This document shows positions 12,413 through 27,400 of a stretch of 64,000 bases of DNA, one piece after another. The notes below the pieces were generated by a model. The model saw nothing but the letters and a program-made list of their open reading frames with translations, was not told the origin of the DNA and did not search any database. How positions within the stretch are numbered: position 1 is the stretch's first letter; each line of letters begins with the position of its first letter. The translations under genes were made by a program, and so were the position numbers. This DNA is from Epinephelus fuscoguttatus (lineage: Eukaryota > Chordata > Actinopteri > Perciformes > Serranidae): positions 13,598,428-13,662,427 of the forward strand of contig NC_064759.1 of the NCBI RefSeq assembly GCF_011397635.1. The letters are read 5' to 3'.

Positions 12413-15400
12413 ATGCAGTCCTCTAGCTGCTCCTCTCAGCCCCCAAAGCCGCGGCGCTTTGACGCCAGCAGGCGGGCCAATACAGTAGCTGGACCAAAGT
12501 CTCATGGCCCCGGTTTCCAGAGGGAGGATAAAAACATGAACACAATCACCACGTCCTCCCCACGCCGGGCTACTAAAGGCCCCGCTGCACCCACCAGGAC
12601 CAGGGTGGGCGTGCAACCCCGAGCGCCAGTAAGTCAGTCCAGGTTTGGCTCACAAAAACAGGGTCCCACCATCTCCAAATCTGCTAAGCCCAAACCCAAG
12701 AGTGCTCGTGCATCAGCTGCAACCAAAATCGCACCAGCAGCCGCTCCACCTCCGCTTCCCTCTGTTCTCCCTCTTGACCCAAACTGCAACGAGCCGAGCC
12801 TCCCGTGTCTGTGCTGCGATGGCCGCTCCCCGCAGGACAACAACAGTATGTTTAATCATAACCACAACAACAACAACACCATCTCTATCAGACAGCAACT
12901 GCAGCTACCGCCTCCTCCGGCCCCGTTGCCCCAGAGGCAGGATGGGAAAGGGGCCAAGGAGCAGCCTCAGCCTCCCTCCCAAGCAAAGGCCCAGCTGGAA
13001 GCCTCCGCCCGTCCTGCTGCCAGTCTGGAAAATGAAGGCAAGAATGCAGACAAAAGTGCTGATCTAGACAACAAGAAAAATGTAAAAGTAGAGGACGAAG
13101 ACGACGAGGAAGAGAGCAGTGGAGATATTGACATTGATGATGATGAAGAGGAGGCTGAAAATGATGATGACGACGACGATGATGATGACACCCTGGTCCC
13201 CTCATGCTGTGACTGTCCCCCCTCCCTCCTGGAGTTCTCGCTCTCCTCTTCTACCTCCTCATCCTCCACTTCCATCAGCTCCTGCTCTGATCTGGAGTCT
13301 GACTGTGCAGATCAATCCGCCTCCATCTGCTCTTCCCACGACCAAGACAATCTATCTGTCGCTCTGTCCCCCAAAGAATGCTCTCTCCCACAAGCCCCTG
13401 AATGCCAGCCTCCTGCGCGTTCGCCCCCATCCATCCCTCTTAGCCGCATTCCCTTCGTCTTAACATCGCATTCCCCGATTTCCCCTTGCTCCCCAGATGA
13501 GGGCTACCCCTCCGCCCTGGACTCCCCTTCTCCTGACTATTTGGGAGTCAAAGGTGATTCTGAGGTCACAAAACTTGGTTTGCTTGACTTCCTAGAATCG
13601 GTTGGGGAGTTTGGGAAAATGGAGCGCTTCAGCCAGGTGATCCAAGTGGCTCGTTGGGATCTGGAGGGGGAACAGCACTGGGATGTTCTGAGGGATTGGC
13701 TCGATCACCTGGATCGCTTGGAGAAGGTGAACAGGGAGGTCAAACTGGCCTACATAGCCAGACTCCATGAGAAGGGATTTGATCTTGGAGATCTGGAAGA
13801 GCAGGATCTCTCTGATGTCATGGACGAAATGGGCAACATCGACATTCCATGGAAGTTGTATAAAAGTGGCAGAGGAGCGATGGGAGACTCTCAGGAGTTC
13901 TCAGATCCAGGGGTCGACCTCACGGCTCCGTCAGACTGCGAGGATCCTCTGGCTCCAGATTCCCTCACCCCTTCTCCTGTTGAGCCGCCACCTAGACCCC
14001 CCAAACCTCCAGCGCGTCATGCCAGCGTCAGCTCTGACCTCCACACCTACATCAATATCAGCAGGGAGACCACCTCCATGGCCGTCTCCACCTCTCCTAC
14101 ACTGTCTACCTTCTCCCCAAACTCCACATCCCCAACATTCACCACTTTTAGATGTGAGAAACCCCTACCTCCATCTCCACCCTCTATTCCTCCTCTCCCC
14201 ACCTCTAAACCAGTCCCTTACCTCACCCTTTACACCACCCCTTCTCCACCCCCAGCTATCCCCACCCCAACTCCTCCCATCCCTCCTCCTCGGAAGCGCC
14301 ATCTTGCCAGGAAGGAGGCCCAGCGGCTCGCTGCTCTTCAAGCCGCCGAACAGGAAAAGACCCCCCTTTCCCTTCCTCCTCCCACCACACGTCCTCCACC
14401 TCTGCCTCCTCCGCCAGTTATTTCAATCTCCTCCTCAACTCCACCTGCCATACCACCTCCACCTGCCCTGCCTCCTCCCCCGTCCTTCCATGCTTTAGAT
14501 GTAGAGATTCGGAAGCTGTTGATGCTCGCTGGATTGACCCAAGCTGAGCTCCTCAAACTCAGCCCAGAGCTCGGTGTTTGTGTTGGAGGGTTGGAGGACG
14601 AGGGAGATGGAGATCATGTCACCTCGTCCAGGTCTGTGGAGCCACACGAGTTCAGACTAAAAGAGAGGGAGGAGAAGGAGTTTGACGGATGGAGCAGTAG
14701 AGGCAAGTTGGATGGAGATTGTAGAGCAGATATTGCTGAAGAGGGCAAAAAGAAAGAAGAGAGCACACAGAGAACCACCTCGTTCACTGAGATGGCGAGG
14801 AGAAGGAAGAGGAACAGCGGTCTGACCTCCGACCCTTACTACAGCACTGGTTTTAGCAATACACATGAAACTAAAGCAAAGAATATGAGCTTTGAGTCTT
14901 TCCAGTATCCCTCCGAGGTACCGGATTCCCCTCCCCCTCCTCCTCCCCCGCCTCGCCCCTTACCACCAATCCCCCCATCTGTGCCCCCCCACAAAGTCAG
15001 CACTCTCCAGGCTAACTCTGCACAGCCTGAGCGATTTGACTGGCTCATAGCATTCACACCTGACTGTGATAACCCACCGCAACCCCCACCGCAGCCTCCA
15101 CCGCTGGCAATGAGAAAATCTCACGTGGAAACTCAAAAGAAGTCCAGCTCGTCAGGGTCAACTCCGGGGTCAGCTCCAAAGGTCACGACTTTTAAAGAGC
15201 TGCGCTACCGCAACAAGAACGCCTCGCCCCAGACAAAGGTGATCACCGACCCAGACCCTGACCCCACAGTTATCACCCCAGATCCAGATATACTGTACAA
15301 CCTGAGGTGGAGAAGAGAGAAGCAAGGCGGCGACGGCAACCAATGGGAGTACACCTCTCAGGCTCAGGCCTTCTTCATGCAGCCACCCCCAGCCCTCACC

Positions 15401-18400
15401 TCAATGGCTGCTCTGAAGGAAATGCTCCAGAGAGCTGACGAGGAGGGGAGACAACCGGAGCTGTGCCCATCCCAGAAGATTGGCTGCTCGGTCAGTGACA
15501 GCAGCCTGTGGACCATGGGCAGAGAGTGGGAGGGTGAAGAAGTCAAGAGGGAGGAAAAGGAAGGGAAAGAGGAAGAGGAGGAAGAGGTGGAGGTGGAGGT
15601 GAGAGGACGAGCCGATGGAGAAAGGACTTTTGAAACAAGAACTTCAGGTGAGTATGATTTATTATGATGATGCTAATGATAATAAAGGAGGCAGCTAAGT
15701 TTAATGACATACTGTAGGGAAGGGGTCTGTGTGTGTGAGCACGTATTTAGTGTGTGGGAGAAAATAAACACTTCAAAGTAGCTCAGTGTAATTTGGACGA
15801 CACAACAAATCTGGGCTGGGCAGACTGTGGAGAGAAGGAAATGGAGACAAACAGTTCACCGTCTCAGTGATGCACAAATAACACCCTTCGACGATACAAT
15901 AGAGACAAACAGAAAACCAAGGGTTGACTCATTTATGGAAATGATATATATGGATAGCAAGCAAAGAGATGGAGGATGAGCATGAGTCACGGAGAGAGAC
16001 ATGATGCGTGATATGATGGATAAATGATGACGAGGGATAAGCAGAGGGTGATTGCAGACGAACAAGAAAGTGGAAGCTGCAGAAAGAACACGAGCAAGAG
16101 TGAGAGATGGAGGGATAAAGACAGTGAGGGGAGTGAAGGTAATATGAGGAGAAAGAGGAGGTTGGAAACTTTCCAGCGAGTCTTTCCTGCACTGGTTATC
16201 AAAGTGTGATGTCATCACTGCCTTATTCAATTATTCATCCACTCTTCAGGCCAACGGGAGGGGGATAATGGAGTGCCCACTGAGCTCACCATCTTAATCT
16301 ACCTTCTTTCTACCTTTAACTTCTCTTTTCTTTCTATCTGTTCATCCTAAAATCTTTTTCTGTTCCTCCTCTTCTGCCTCTTTACTGGTGTTAAATCCCA
16401 TCAACTTGGGATGTTTATATGCTTTCCTCCTGCTGTCTATGCTGTCTTTCCGCTCCCCCCACCCTCGCTCCCTAGAGTGGCACAGCTAGCTAAGATCAAG
16501 TTACTTATCTCATATAGTGCTGCAGCAGGCTACGTAGACAGTAAGGGTGAGATTGTCACAGGGTTTTATGTTGGATTTAACCCCCTGAAACCTGGAGCGA
16601 CATCACTTTTCTTGTGCTGCTTTCAGACACATTTCGCAAGTACTTAAACCTTTGAACCCTGAGCAAATTGGTGCTATTTAAAAAAAAAAAAAGAATGAAC
16701 TTTATTTTTTTTTAAAACAAATGTTCTTTTTTCTTTCTTTTTTTTCTTTTTTTTTTTACTCATTTCTCGCAAATTTTTCGGGTCATTTCTGCTTTTGTTG
16801 CTCGTTGCTTTCATTCCATGTTTTTGAAAGAAATCAAGCCAATTTGTGCAGCTTTCAAAGGGTTTAATCACTCGGATTTTCCGCCAGGCGGCCTCTAATT
16901 TCATTGGTAAAACTAGCTCTCTGATTGTATAATTACTTTGGCATTATTTAATGATTTAACCTTTAATTTTTTAGTATAAAAGTCAATGAATTACTGTGAG
17001 CATAGGCGTAGATTCCAATATTTAGAACGTGCATTTGTCCCTCCTCCCTCAATAAAAACGTGAAAGTAGTACACTATAAATTGATGCAGAAAAGGCTCAA
17101 ATTAGGGTATAGAAATATACCAGAATGCAGAAATTAAAGATATACTATGCAGGAGTTTTCTAAAAGTAGAAGTTATCCCTCTCAATCATCACTTAAGACC
17201 CACTGGAGTCTGTGGTGGTGCATTTTTCTGCAGAGACTCTGCCCTCTGCCTGTATTTTCTTATTTTCTTCTCATTTTCTGAGGTGATGACGTTTATGGGT
17301 GGGCGTGTACCCCCATAGGGCTCAGGTGAGGTTGGGGCTTTATAAAAAGGTAGCAACCAGACACCAGCATAAGGCATGTCAGAAACACAGCGCCAAAAAA
17401 GGCAAATATATGCAAGAGTGAATCTGGGGTTGGCTTTTACTTTCACATTTGCCACATTTGCTGGTGAGCATGCTCACAAACAGTAGCTGCATAGTATACC
17501 TTTAAAGGTCTGATGCTCAGACACTCCCGTTTCTTTTTCTTTGCCCCCCCCCCCAAACCACTGTTGAAACAAAACCTACGCCCTTACTAATGAGTTACAT
17601 GCTGCAGAAGTGCCCCCTTTCAAACCAATGCAACAATCCAGAAATAGGTGTGTACACCTTTAAGAGGCTAAGGGGCGGGTCTTAGCACATGGACCAATCA
17701 ATGTGAGCTTGTGCCAGAAAAATAGGAAGTATCATGTGTTGGTTACAGTTCAAAGACAGCTCAAGTCTTACCAAGGTATGGTGTTGCTTTCTAGCTCATT
17801 TTATAGCCTGTAGCGTAGCAGTCTGTCACAGGTAACTGAGTGTAATACTGGAAACTGTTGTTGCCACAGTCTGTGACTCTAAAACAGAGGCAGACACGGT
17901 GATTGAGCAGGAACGGACAGAACTCTGCTGTCTGTTGACTGACTCAGCATTACACTGTATGCTGTACCGCTGGAGAGGGGAGGGGGGGTGGGGACGGGAG
18001 CTGGAGAGGAGTAGAAAACTAAAGGCAGAGAGGAAAGAGAAGGTGATCCAGAGGTGATGATGGCACGCAATGCAGTAAAGTTCAAAAGCACACTGTGCTG
18101 TGTTGCACTCAGTGTTCATATCTCTCAATACAGGCATGAAATGAAAGTGAAACCAGATGCCGTGAAGAAAACCAACACTGAAATATGATGAATCTTTGCG
18201 ATTGATGGTGGCATTTTAATTATGGTGTCACTGGTGAATGAGTGCTTGATTGACAGGTTGAGTATTTGGACTGTGCAGCTGTGAGACTGCTCACCAGTTA
18301 TTCTTTTACGGCCGCAGTATAATTTCCTGTTGTGTCAAACCCTCCTAAATGACAGACTGTGGTTATTGCTCTTCATAACTCAACTCCATTGACTCCCATG

Positions 18401-21400
18401 CACTGTCAGTGTGGAACTGTCAATCAACTGTTTAAATACCGCATTACCGCATGATGTTACATGATGACGATTTCTGCTGGAATACACTCATGAATGTGCA
18501 TTTTTCTCTCTCAACAGACACTAACATTTTCTGCATCTCTCTCTCCTTCCCATCTCTCTGCCACATGTTTTTGCTTTAATCCTTGTTTTCTTCACCTCTC
18601 CATCCCATTCTGTTGTTTCCATTGTTTGTCCATGGCTCCGCTTCGCTCCCTCATATCGCTTTGCTTGTGCGCCTGCCCTCTCCGTCCTGACCCCTGCAAC
18701 TTTTGTGGCACCTCTCCAACAAGCAGTTTCCTCCCCCCCACTGTCCCTCGCCCAGCCCTCCCAACCCTACTTCCTCCACGCTGCCCTCCCTCCTCCCTAC
18801 CGCCCAGGCTACTGTAACTCCCAGCCCGTTGCAGATCCCAGACCCCACAGCCATGTAGGCAGGGAGTCCACAGACGGACGATGTAGCACACCTGCTGCCA
18901 GCTCAGCTTCTATCCACAGAGATGATTCCAGCACTGAGATAAGCTCCGGCTTTAACTATGAATCTCTGGCTGATTTTGGTGTAGACTCTCCTTGTGATTT
19001 TGGGAATAACACACACTTTGCATCTGACTCTATCTGTAATTTTGATTCCCTCTACTGCAGCGACTCAGAGACACACACCAAGTCACCTGTTAGTGGCCCC
19101 ACAGAGGCTCCAGGCTGCACCACCCCGTATAAGAACATAGATGTCATGATGACATGTTCAAACAGTGCGAAGGATTCATTGTACTCAGAGAAGCACTCGC
19201 ACGCAGACCACAACAGCAACAAGGCCAGGACATATAAAGAGCTTCCCCCTCTCCCCACATATTACCTGTACCACCCTAAAAACTGCCCGCTACACAGGGG
19301 TGCCCCTCCTCGCCTCTCCCCTATCGGAGCCCTCTCCCCTCCCCAGCGCTCTGGAGCGCCCCCTCCAGGCGCCTCAGGCTCCTCCCTCAGCTCCCCGCTT
19401 TTCCCCCGCTCTCACACCTTGCCTGCCCTTGCTGCTCCCCTCTACTATCCAAACCTCTACCCTCCTATACCGCCCAGGGCGCCCCCCCTACCCCCAAAAC
19501 TCTACCAGGCTCCTCCGCAGTCACGCGTGGCGAGTAAGATTTCTCTCTCTCTTCTCTCTCTACTCTCTCTCTTTGTCTGACATCTGGCTTGCATGTCTGT
19601 CTGTCGTACTGTCTCTTTCTGTCTTTGTGCTCTGCCCTGGATATGGTGGCCGTCACACTTCTGTCACTTTTTTATAACTCGTGGGATCTGCAGGTTTGAA
19701 AGAACGGGGTAACCATAGCTGTTTTATGTATCAGACAGCGGCTCTCTGTAGGTCATCTGATACGTCTTATCTACACTGTCCTTTCAAATCTGCAAAGGGC
19801 CTTCAGAGGGGTGACAGCTGTTCCTGTCAGAGGGTGGCCAGAGTCAGTCTCATCACTCTCTTTCTCTTCGTCTTCCTGTCTGTCTGTCTGTCTTTGTGTC
19901 GGCCTCGTCTGGTCTGTCTCCATGTTGTTTTTGCACGGTGTGTTGAAATGGACACATGCATTTCATGCCAGGCACAAGCCAAGTAGCTCGTCGATGATGT
20001 TTTGTGTAAATAATTTTTATTTAGCCCTTTTTATCTTGTGTGCACATGTAGGGCAGTTTCAGAGTAATTAAGGTCCACTGCATCCTGTTCATTAAATGAA
20101 TGTGTGTATTTATATAACCAGGTTATATAAATCCTTTTATGTGAACATCACACTGGACACAACACCTGCCCTTAGCACATGTGTGTAATTGTATCTGACC
20201 TGGCTGATGTGGTAGCTTTTACAACTGTTTCACCCCCCCCCCAGCTCTGCAGTTTCTCCTGTGTATGCTTAAGTTTGTATGAGTGTGTGTTTGAGTGTGA
20301 GTCTAGATTAATGCATGGGATCCTGTTTATCCCTGATGCATACAGAAAGTTGTCCTCCTCACAGATCCAGATGTTGAACGCTCACCACAGTAAACAGATA
20401 TTTACAGGATGCCCTCCTCACACACTGTTTGATGTCAGTAGTACCATCTGCTTCTATCTGCCTACTCCAGTGCTTCTCATTGCTTAATTGCTCCTACTAA
20501 TAACACTAATATTTTAGTTATGGTATTTCTGTCCGTGGTGATTCATTTTGCTTCTGGTGAATTTGTTTTTTTGGGTTTTTTTTAAGACCACTATTGTAAG
20601 TAATAGCTCTTTCCCTGTCGCTGTCAGCTGTTCGCAGTGTCTCATTCGCTGGCTCTGTACAGAGGACAGAGACGTCCTGGATGGGCGAAGATGTGAAGCA
20701 TCCAATGAGAGGTCTGGGCCTGTCCTCTCTGTGCCTGCAGGAAAAAAAAGGTGTGTGTCTCAGCTGTGTGTGTTCACTGGGGGTGTCGATCGGTAAATGA
20801 TCAATAATCCAGTATTATCAATGCAAAGTGAAAACATCAATACAGATTGTCATCTTAAAAGAAACAGTGTGTAGGATTTAGGGGTATTTAGGCACATAGT
20901 GGTGAGCATTGCAGATTTCAACCCGCTGAAACTTCTCCCAGTTAGAATCCTTTCAGTGTTCATTGTTCAGGTGGTATTTACCGGGAGCCAGATTATCTGC
21001 AGAGGTCTCTTCCTCTCCAAAAGAAACAGACCGGGTGATTAAAGCAGGTGAAAACAGTGAACAAATCAGCTTTACATTACAAATCAGTCTTTCTGTGATG
21101 CTGCTCATCTTGAAGGGTCCGACTGCAATGTCCTACGCAAAAAACATGGGTGGCCTTACCTAGAATCAGCGTTTGGTTTGTCTGTCCTGGGCTACTGTAG
21201 AAACATGGTGGTGCAAAATGGTGCTCCCTATGTAGATATAAATGGCTCATTCTAAGGCACCGAAAACCTGATCGTTATTTTCAGGTGATTATACGCTAAA
21301 GAAAATATATTTATTATAATATATTCCATTTCCGCCAGTATATCCCCCTTAATCCTGCACATTGAAGACACGCCTTTATTGTTAAATTGCCATGGCATGT

Positions 21401-24400
21401 CTGTGTCACCATTTCAATCCAGCACACTTCCTTCCTAAACATCCAAACAATGCTAGCAAGCTGTTTTTTTCTACGATTGTTGTGGCTTAAAATGCCTGAT
21501 TTCACTGCAGGGTTTCTAAAAAAATATGATGCATATTACAGTTTTTTTAGGCCTTTTTCTGCAGTGAAATCGCAGGATTGAAGTGAAAATTGCAGAAAAT
21601 TGCCAAAAGAGTTTTGAGCTTTTTTTTTTATAATTCAATAAAAATCAAAGGCAACTTGTTTTGGGTGTAGAAAAACCCCACTGTTCTTAGTTTGTGATTT
21701 ACACTACACCAACATTACCATTGATCATGCATATTGAATCTAACTCTGAATGTAACAGCATCTGTCATGGTAATTTGTCTTGCCTGTTGTCAACACGTTC
21801 AGCATTCTTCTTGTGTGTTTTCGTTTGTCTGTCAGTGTCATTTTTGCTCCACCACAGTGATGTACACAGTGCAAAACAGTTTATCCCCGCTTTCATGCTG
21901 AACATCAGGAAACTGCCTTGCACTGTCTTTAGCAGTAATACTTGCTGGTAAATGTCCGTCTTCACAACTAGAAACAAGGAAGTGCGTTTGGTGATGTTAT
22001 GCAGGGGGACTGCTATGATAGGTGAAACTCACAGGATGATTATTACTCATATTTGTAGTAAAACTTGCAGCCATTTGACAAAATTTCAAGGTCAAGCAGA
22101 ATTCACAGGGATTGGTGGGGATTCATTTGCAAGAATTGCTGCTATCACAAATTATGAAAATATCCCAGAGGGGCTGGCTGGTGGCCTAGCACTAAGCAGA
22201 CAATGGTTTACAGCCAATAAAAAGACAAAAATGATGTCTCAAATTGACTGCAGGCCCCTGAATTGAATCAAAATCATATTGTGGCAGACTTTGTGATATC
22301 TGCAAATATCTTATCTCTGTCCAAAGACTCGACAAAATATCTTATCGTGATGAAGCGTGTGATAAACACCCCTAGTGTTCAGCTGTCTGGCTGTGTATTT
22401 CTGACCCTGATGTCTGTAGCTCTCACAGTTGAACTGAACACTGTTGTTCTTCCCTGCAGCTCTTGTCAGTGCGGTCAGTGTGGCAGTGGAAGCCATCTTG
22501 GCCCAGTTCAGCTCTTCCAGGACTGTAGTTCAGAAGGTTAGTCGTGGCTGAATTTACCAGTGGGATTTTGAATTTTGTCTTCTTCCTTTTACTATCCAGA
22601 AAAATCCTGAAAAAAATCTCATGTTGTTTTAAATGTATTGTTCATCTCTGAAAATGCTTTCCCTCCCTTCCTCTGTGTTCTGACTCTACATATTTTGTTG
22701 TGTCTCTCCTCAGTCTCTCTCAGTTAACAAGGTACTAGAATATACTAGAACAGATAACCCAATCTTGTAGTCGTAAGAATTTCTTTGTAAACTAACTCCA
22801 ACCCCCCAAAATCATCTCTCATCACATCACACCGACCCTCGTCGCCCCTGTTTCTCTCCGACCTCCATTTATGTGCCCCATTTTCCCTTCCTCCCTCCCT
22901 CTTGAGTCATCCTTTCTGTTCTATTCCCCTGTCCCTCCCTATCACTGCACATCGTCCTCCTCTCCCTTCCTCTCCTCTCCCCGTCCTCAGGCCTTATCAG
23001 GAGACAGCACCATAAATCCATCTCTGGGCCGTCTGGTGCTGCAGTGCCTCTGCCCTGCCCTGCACAGCTTGCTGACCGACGGCTTGAAACCCCACCAGAG
23101 TGACCTGATTGCAGGCAGGAGGCCAAATTCCGCCTGGGGTCTGGTCCAAGCCTCAACTAGGCCAGGTAGCACACCGAGGATTGTCTGAAAATTAGCATTT
23201 ATAGACTTGGATATTCATTTTTTTTCCCCCCCTGATTGATAATAATAAGCCTGGGACTTTGTCTGTCTCGTGTTTTCCCACACATCAGTCAATATGTGTT
23301 GATTTTAGTGTCTAAAGTGCTGAATTAAAGGAACAACAGGATGCAAGTATTGATTGGTATATGAGTGCCAAGTTTTACTGCAATTTTTTGCTCACCCTGT
23401 ATGTTCCTCTGTTGATCCCTTCCTCTCCTCCTCTTTATATATATATTTTTTCTGCTCTTCCTCTTAATCCATTTTTCAAGGTCCTAAAACTCAAGCATTG
23501 TTCAACCTACAAGATCGTGTTGGAGAGCTGCCGCAGCTCAGACAGAGCAAACACAGGTTCAACGCTTTCCTCCTTGGCTTACTGAAGTGAGTACTGGCTC
23601 CTAATCCTCTCTGGTCTCCTCAAGCTCAAATCACTTGTTAAAAAAATATTTTTTTACTCTCACTTTATTAGAACACTTGCACTTATCCTCAGTTTTCCTC
23701 TCCTCTCTATTTTTTCTTCTAGCACCAAGTTCCTTGATTTCTGGCTGTCTCACCTTCAGTCTTGCAGTGGTAAGTTTCAATCACTTCCATCTCCTTCTTG
23801 TGGGCACGCATGCACGTACTCTAACTGTACTCTCTCTTCCTCTCAGATGTGCTGGAGACATATTACCGTCCCACCTCCTTTATGCGTCTGTCCCTGACCA
23901 CCTGCCAGCCTCTGTTCGAGGAGCTGCTCCTCGTGCTGCAGCCTCTCAGCCTGCTGACCTTCAACCTCGACCTGCTCTTCCAGCACCACCACTTAGAGCC
24001 CGACAGTCACAGTCCAGAGATCCCCAGTCCACCCTGTCAGGATGCTGCATTCCCACATTCAACAGAGGGGGCCCAAGCCAAACTTACAGGCTGCAGATAC
24101 ATCGAAAGCCTGTCAGAGGTGGACTTTGGAAGCCGAGAACATCGGGCAGCCAAAGAGAAAACATCACCACTGGGTAATCCAAAGAACGTAGGATCAGGGG
24201 AGTCGACACACAGCAGCGCTGCACCCGTAAAGGCTTCGGTCACACTCGGGCAGACAAGTCCTCAGCTGCTGTGGGTGCAGGAGAAGGAAATCGGAGACTT
24301 GCCTCCTCCTGATGTTGAGGAGGACAGCCTCGCTCAGCAGGCGGGACAGGTGCTCACATCTGTGTGGTTGTTCAGTGTTTCTAGTCAAATTTGTTTTGTG

Positions 24401-27400
24401 TGATCCTGTAGGGCTGACTTTTTTTTTTTAAATTCACAGGTGATCCAGCAGGGATGGGGGGCTATGATGCGCTGGGGAGGCAGACTCAGTCAGAACCTGG
24501 CTGAGCTGAGCCTGAAGAAGGAGGAGATAAGGACAGATCTGCCGGGCCTCCAGGCCCAAGCAGGGAGTGATTTCGCTCCAGTCAGCGGTGGTGCTCAGGT
24601 TCCCTGGGGTCTGGGGCGGCTCTTCGGAGCCTCGAAAAGCCCCAACAGCCCACCAGGTCACACACCACCAACAAGGTTAGCCAATGAAGTGCTGATCCAG
24701 TATGAATCAAGATTCTGTTACTGCATTGCCAATTTCTCGCCTCAAATGTTTTCAGAAATATATTTCAGCTTAGTGTTTAACTATAATACGAGATTGTTTG
24801 TTACTAGCCGGCGGCCATTTGCGTTATGTCGCTGTGCAGCATAGTGCATCTACTGTACCTCTTAACCAAAAGTGAATATCACAGCCCGTTTCCACCAATT
24901 TCAAAAGTATTTGTGTCTTTCTACTGCATAGACAGCCTGATTTGAAAAAAAGACCATCTTTCCTGTGGTGAAATACGTCTTTAAGAAACCCTAAAGCCAT
25001 TGTTGGACTTGACATCGTTCCCTGCATGGTTAAACTGCATGAACGGTAACATTCTGTGATCCCTCTCTGCCCACCTGTCCCACTCCCTTTCTCTGTTTAT
25101 CCATTCCCCTCGTCCTCTTTGTGTCCGTCTCTGCAGGCGTCCCTCTCAGTGGCTGGCTCCTGGTGTCACCGCACTGACCCGAATGGTGAGCAGCAACTCC
25201 ACCCCGGTAATAAGGAGGGCCCCGGAGCCCAAGGGAGAGAGTGAGCCAAAGTCAGAGAAAGACACCGATACACTGGAGATGAAGGACAAACCCAGACCAC
25301 TCAGGTACAACAGACATGACGTGATAGGGATGGTTATGAATTTATGCATTTTGTCGGCCGAGGCACGATGAAATTGGGTGGGGAGGGATACATAAATCTT
25401 TTCCCTTCACTAATGCCAGATTTTACTTTTACTGACTTTAAAAATAACTCGTCCCTTAATATGACCACAGCTTAGGGGTTTGGCTCACTAATTCATTCAC
25501 ACATTTGCAAGATCACACCCTAATGTCTGTATTGACACATCTAATCTTCACTGTAATTTAAATACAGTTAGAGTACATTTTCAGGCTCAATAACACGTGG
25601 AGCACCTGTTAGGTGTTAATCCTCACTGGACAAAAGGCTCCTTCTGTTCGGGGATCAACATGTGGAAGTCCTTATCTGCAGGACTCAAACTGAAACAGCT
25701 TTTAGAAATAAGAAGCATGAAAATAAGAATTATTTAAAAATACAAAAAACATTGCATTACTCGACACTGTATACAAACGAGAAAGGAAAGTTTTAGAAAT
25801 ATAAAGATATGAGTATTATACTACAACGAACAACACTATATATATTGAAACAGAAAAATAACTAAGAAATATGTACATATGCATCATATGTTTAATGTAC
25901 ATGCAATGGTAGTGTAAGAACAATGAAAAGAATATTACACCAATTATTGTACAGTTAAGTCAGTATTGCACAGTTGAAAAATAATAAATCAATATGGGAA
26001 TTAGAACTGCAGATGGGTTAATTAGGCCCTAGGGCCAGTTGTGTTTTGTCTTGTTGAGTTTTTTTTCCTTTATATACAGAATTATTGTTGAGTTTGTGTT
26101 TTGTTCTGTCGCTTGTGTATTTTTTATTGAGTTTAAAGGCCTGTCTAGGGACGAGCATTGCAAATTAACTTAGGCTATAAATGCTGTAGTGTGTGGCATT
26201 GTTTTATGGTACTGTAGGCCACACACTTGTCCTTATACAAATAAACACTAAATAAATACATGTTAGGCATTTTGAAATAGAAATTGATTGGCATGATGGG
26301 AAAACAATGTTTTAGTTTGCAAATTTCAAACAATAGAAACTATAATTTTAAGAAAAACGGAAAAAGCATATCTTCATCCATGGCCTGGGTGTGGCATTAA
26401 AAGAAAATCAATTTGGGGTAGAAATAAAAGCATATAAAGGAACAGTGTGTAGGATTTAGTGGCATCTAATGGTGAGGATTGCAGATTACAACCAGCTGAA
26501 ACTTCTCCCATGTGCCAAGCGAGAACTCCCGGTTAGAATTCCTTCAGTGTTTATTGTTCAGGAGGTTTTTACTGGGAGACGAATTATCCGCATTGGTCTC
26601 TTCCTGTTGATTAAAACCTGTAAAAACACTGAATAAATCAGTTTTATATCAACACATTTTCCAATGCTGCTCATTGCTGAGGGGCTGCTGACTGTGGTTG
26701 CCAATGTGAAAACACCAATGGCCTTCCTAGAGCCAGTGATTGGGTTGGCTGTTCAGGGCTTCTGTAGAAACGTGGCGGTGCAACATGGTGGACTCATTGG
26801 TCATGGACCTGCTGCCTATGTAGATATAACGGCTCATTCTAAGGTAATAAAAACACAATTGTTCTTATTTTCAGGTGATTATACGCTAAAGAAAATATAC
26901 TTATCATAGTATATATTATTCCTGCCTGTATATATCCCTAAATCCTACACACTGGACCTTTAAATATGAGCTAATGCAACCAGCTTTCCCTCCCCAGGAT
27001 GTCTAGTTGTGTGTTTTTTCCTTTTAAAAACGACTTGTCTTCAGCAGTGGGCGTAGGAGACACCAGAGACGCTTCTGTTATCTTTTTTTGCCTTTGAAAG
27101 GCTATAATTGGTGACTCACAAGCGATGCCTGCATTGTGACTCACCCAGGATTCGGCTACATCGCATGTTGGCGATGACGTTATTGTTTGTGGTTGGTGTA
27201 TGTGTAGACCATTTAGGGCTGAGGAGATCTCTGCTGTCTGTCCTCAGGTCAGTACGAACGCTGTGTGACCACTCTGGAACGGGCTTGGAGCTCAGCTTCT
27301 GCAAAGGGGAGGAACTGGTGGTGTTGGGGGGAGTCGATCAGGACTGGATTCGCTGTCGTCAGGGAGACAAAGAGGGGCTGGTACCTATTGGCTACACCTC

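Noticed and set aside
12967-13275. Serine-rich frame antisense to rusc1
   Set aside because: Shadow of the Asp/Glu-rich coding stretch on the plus strand.
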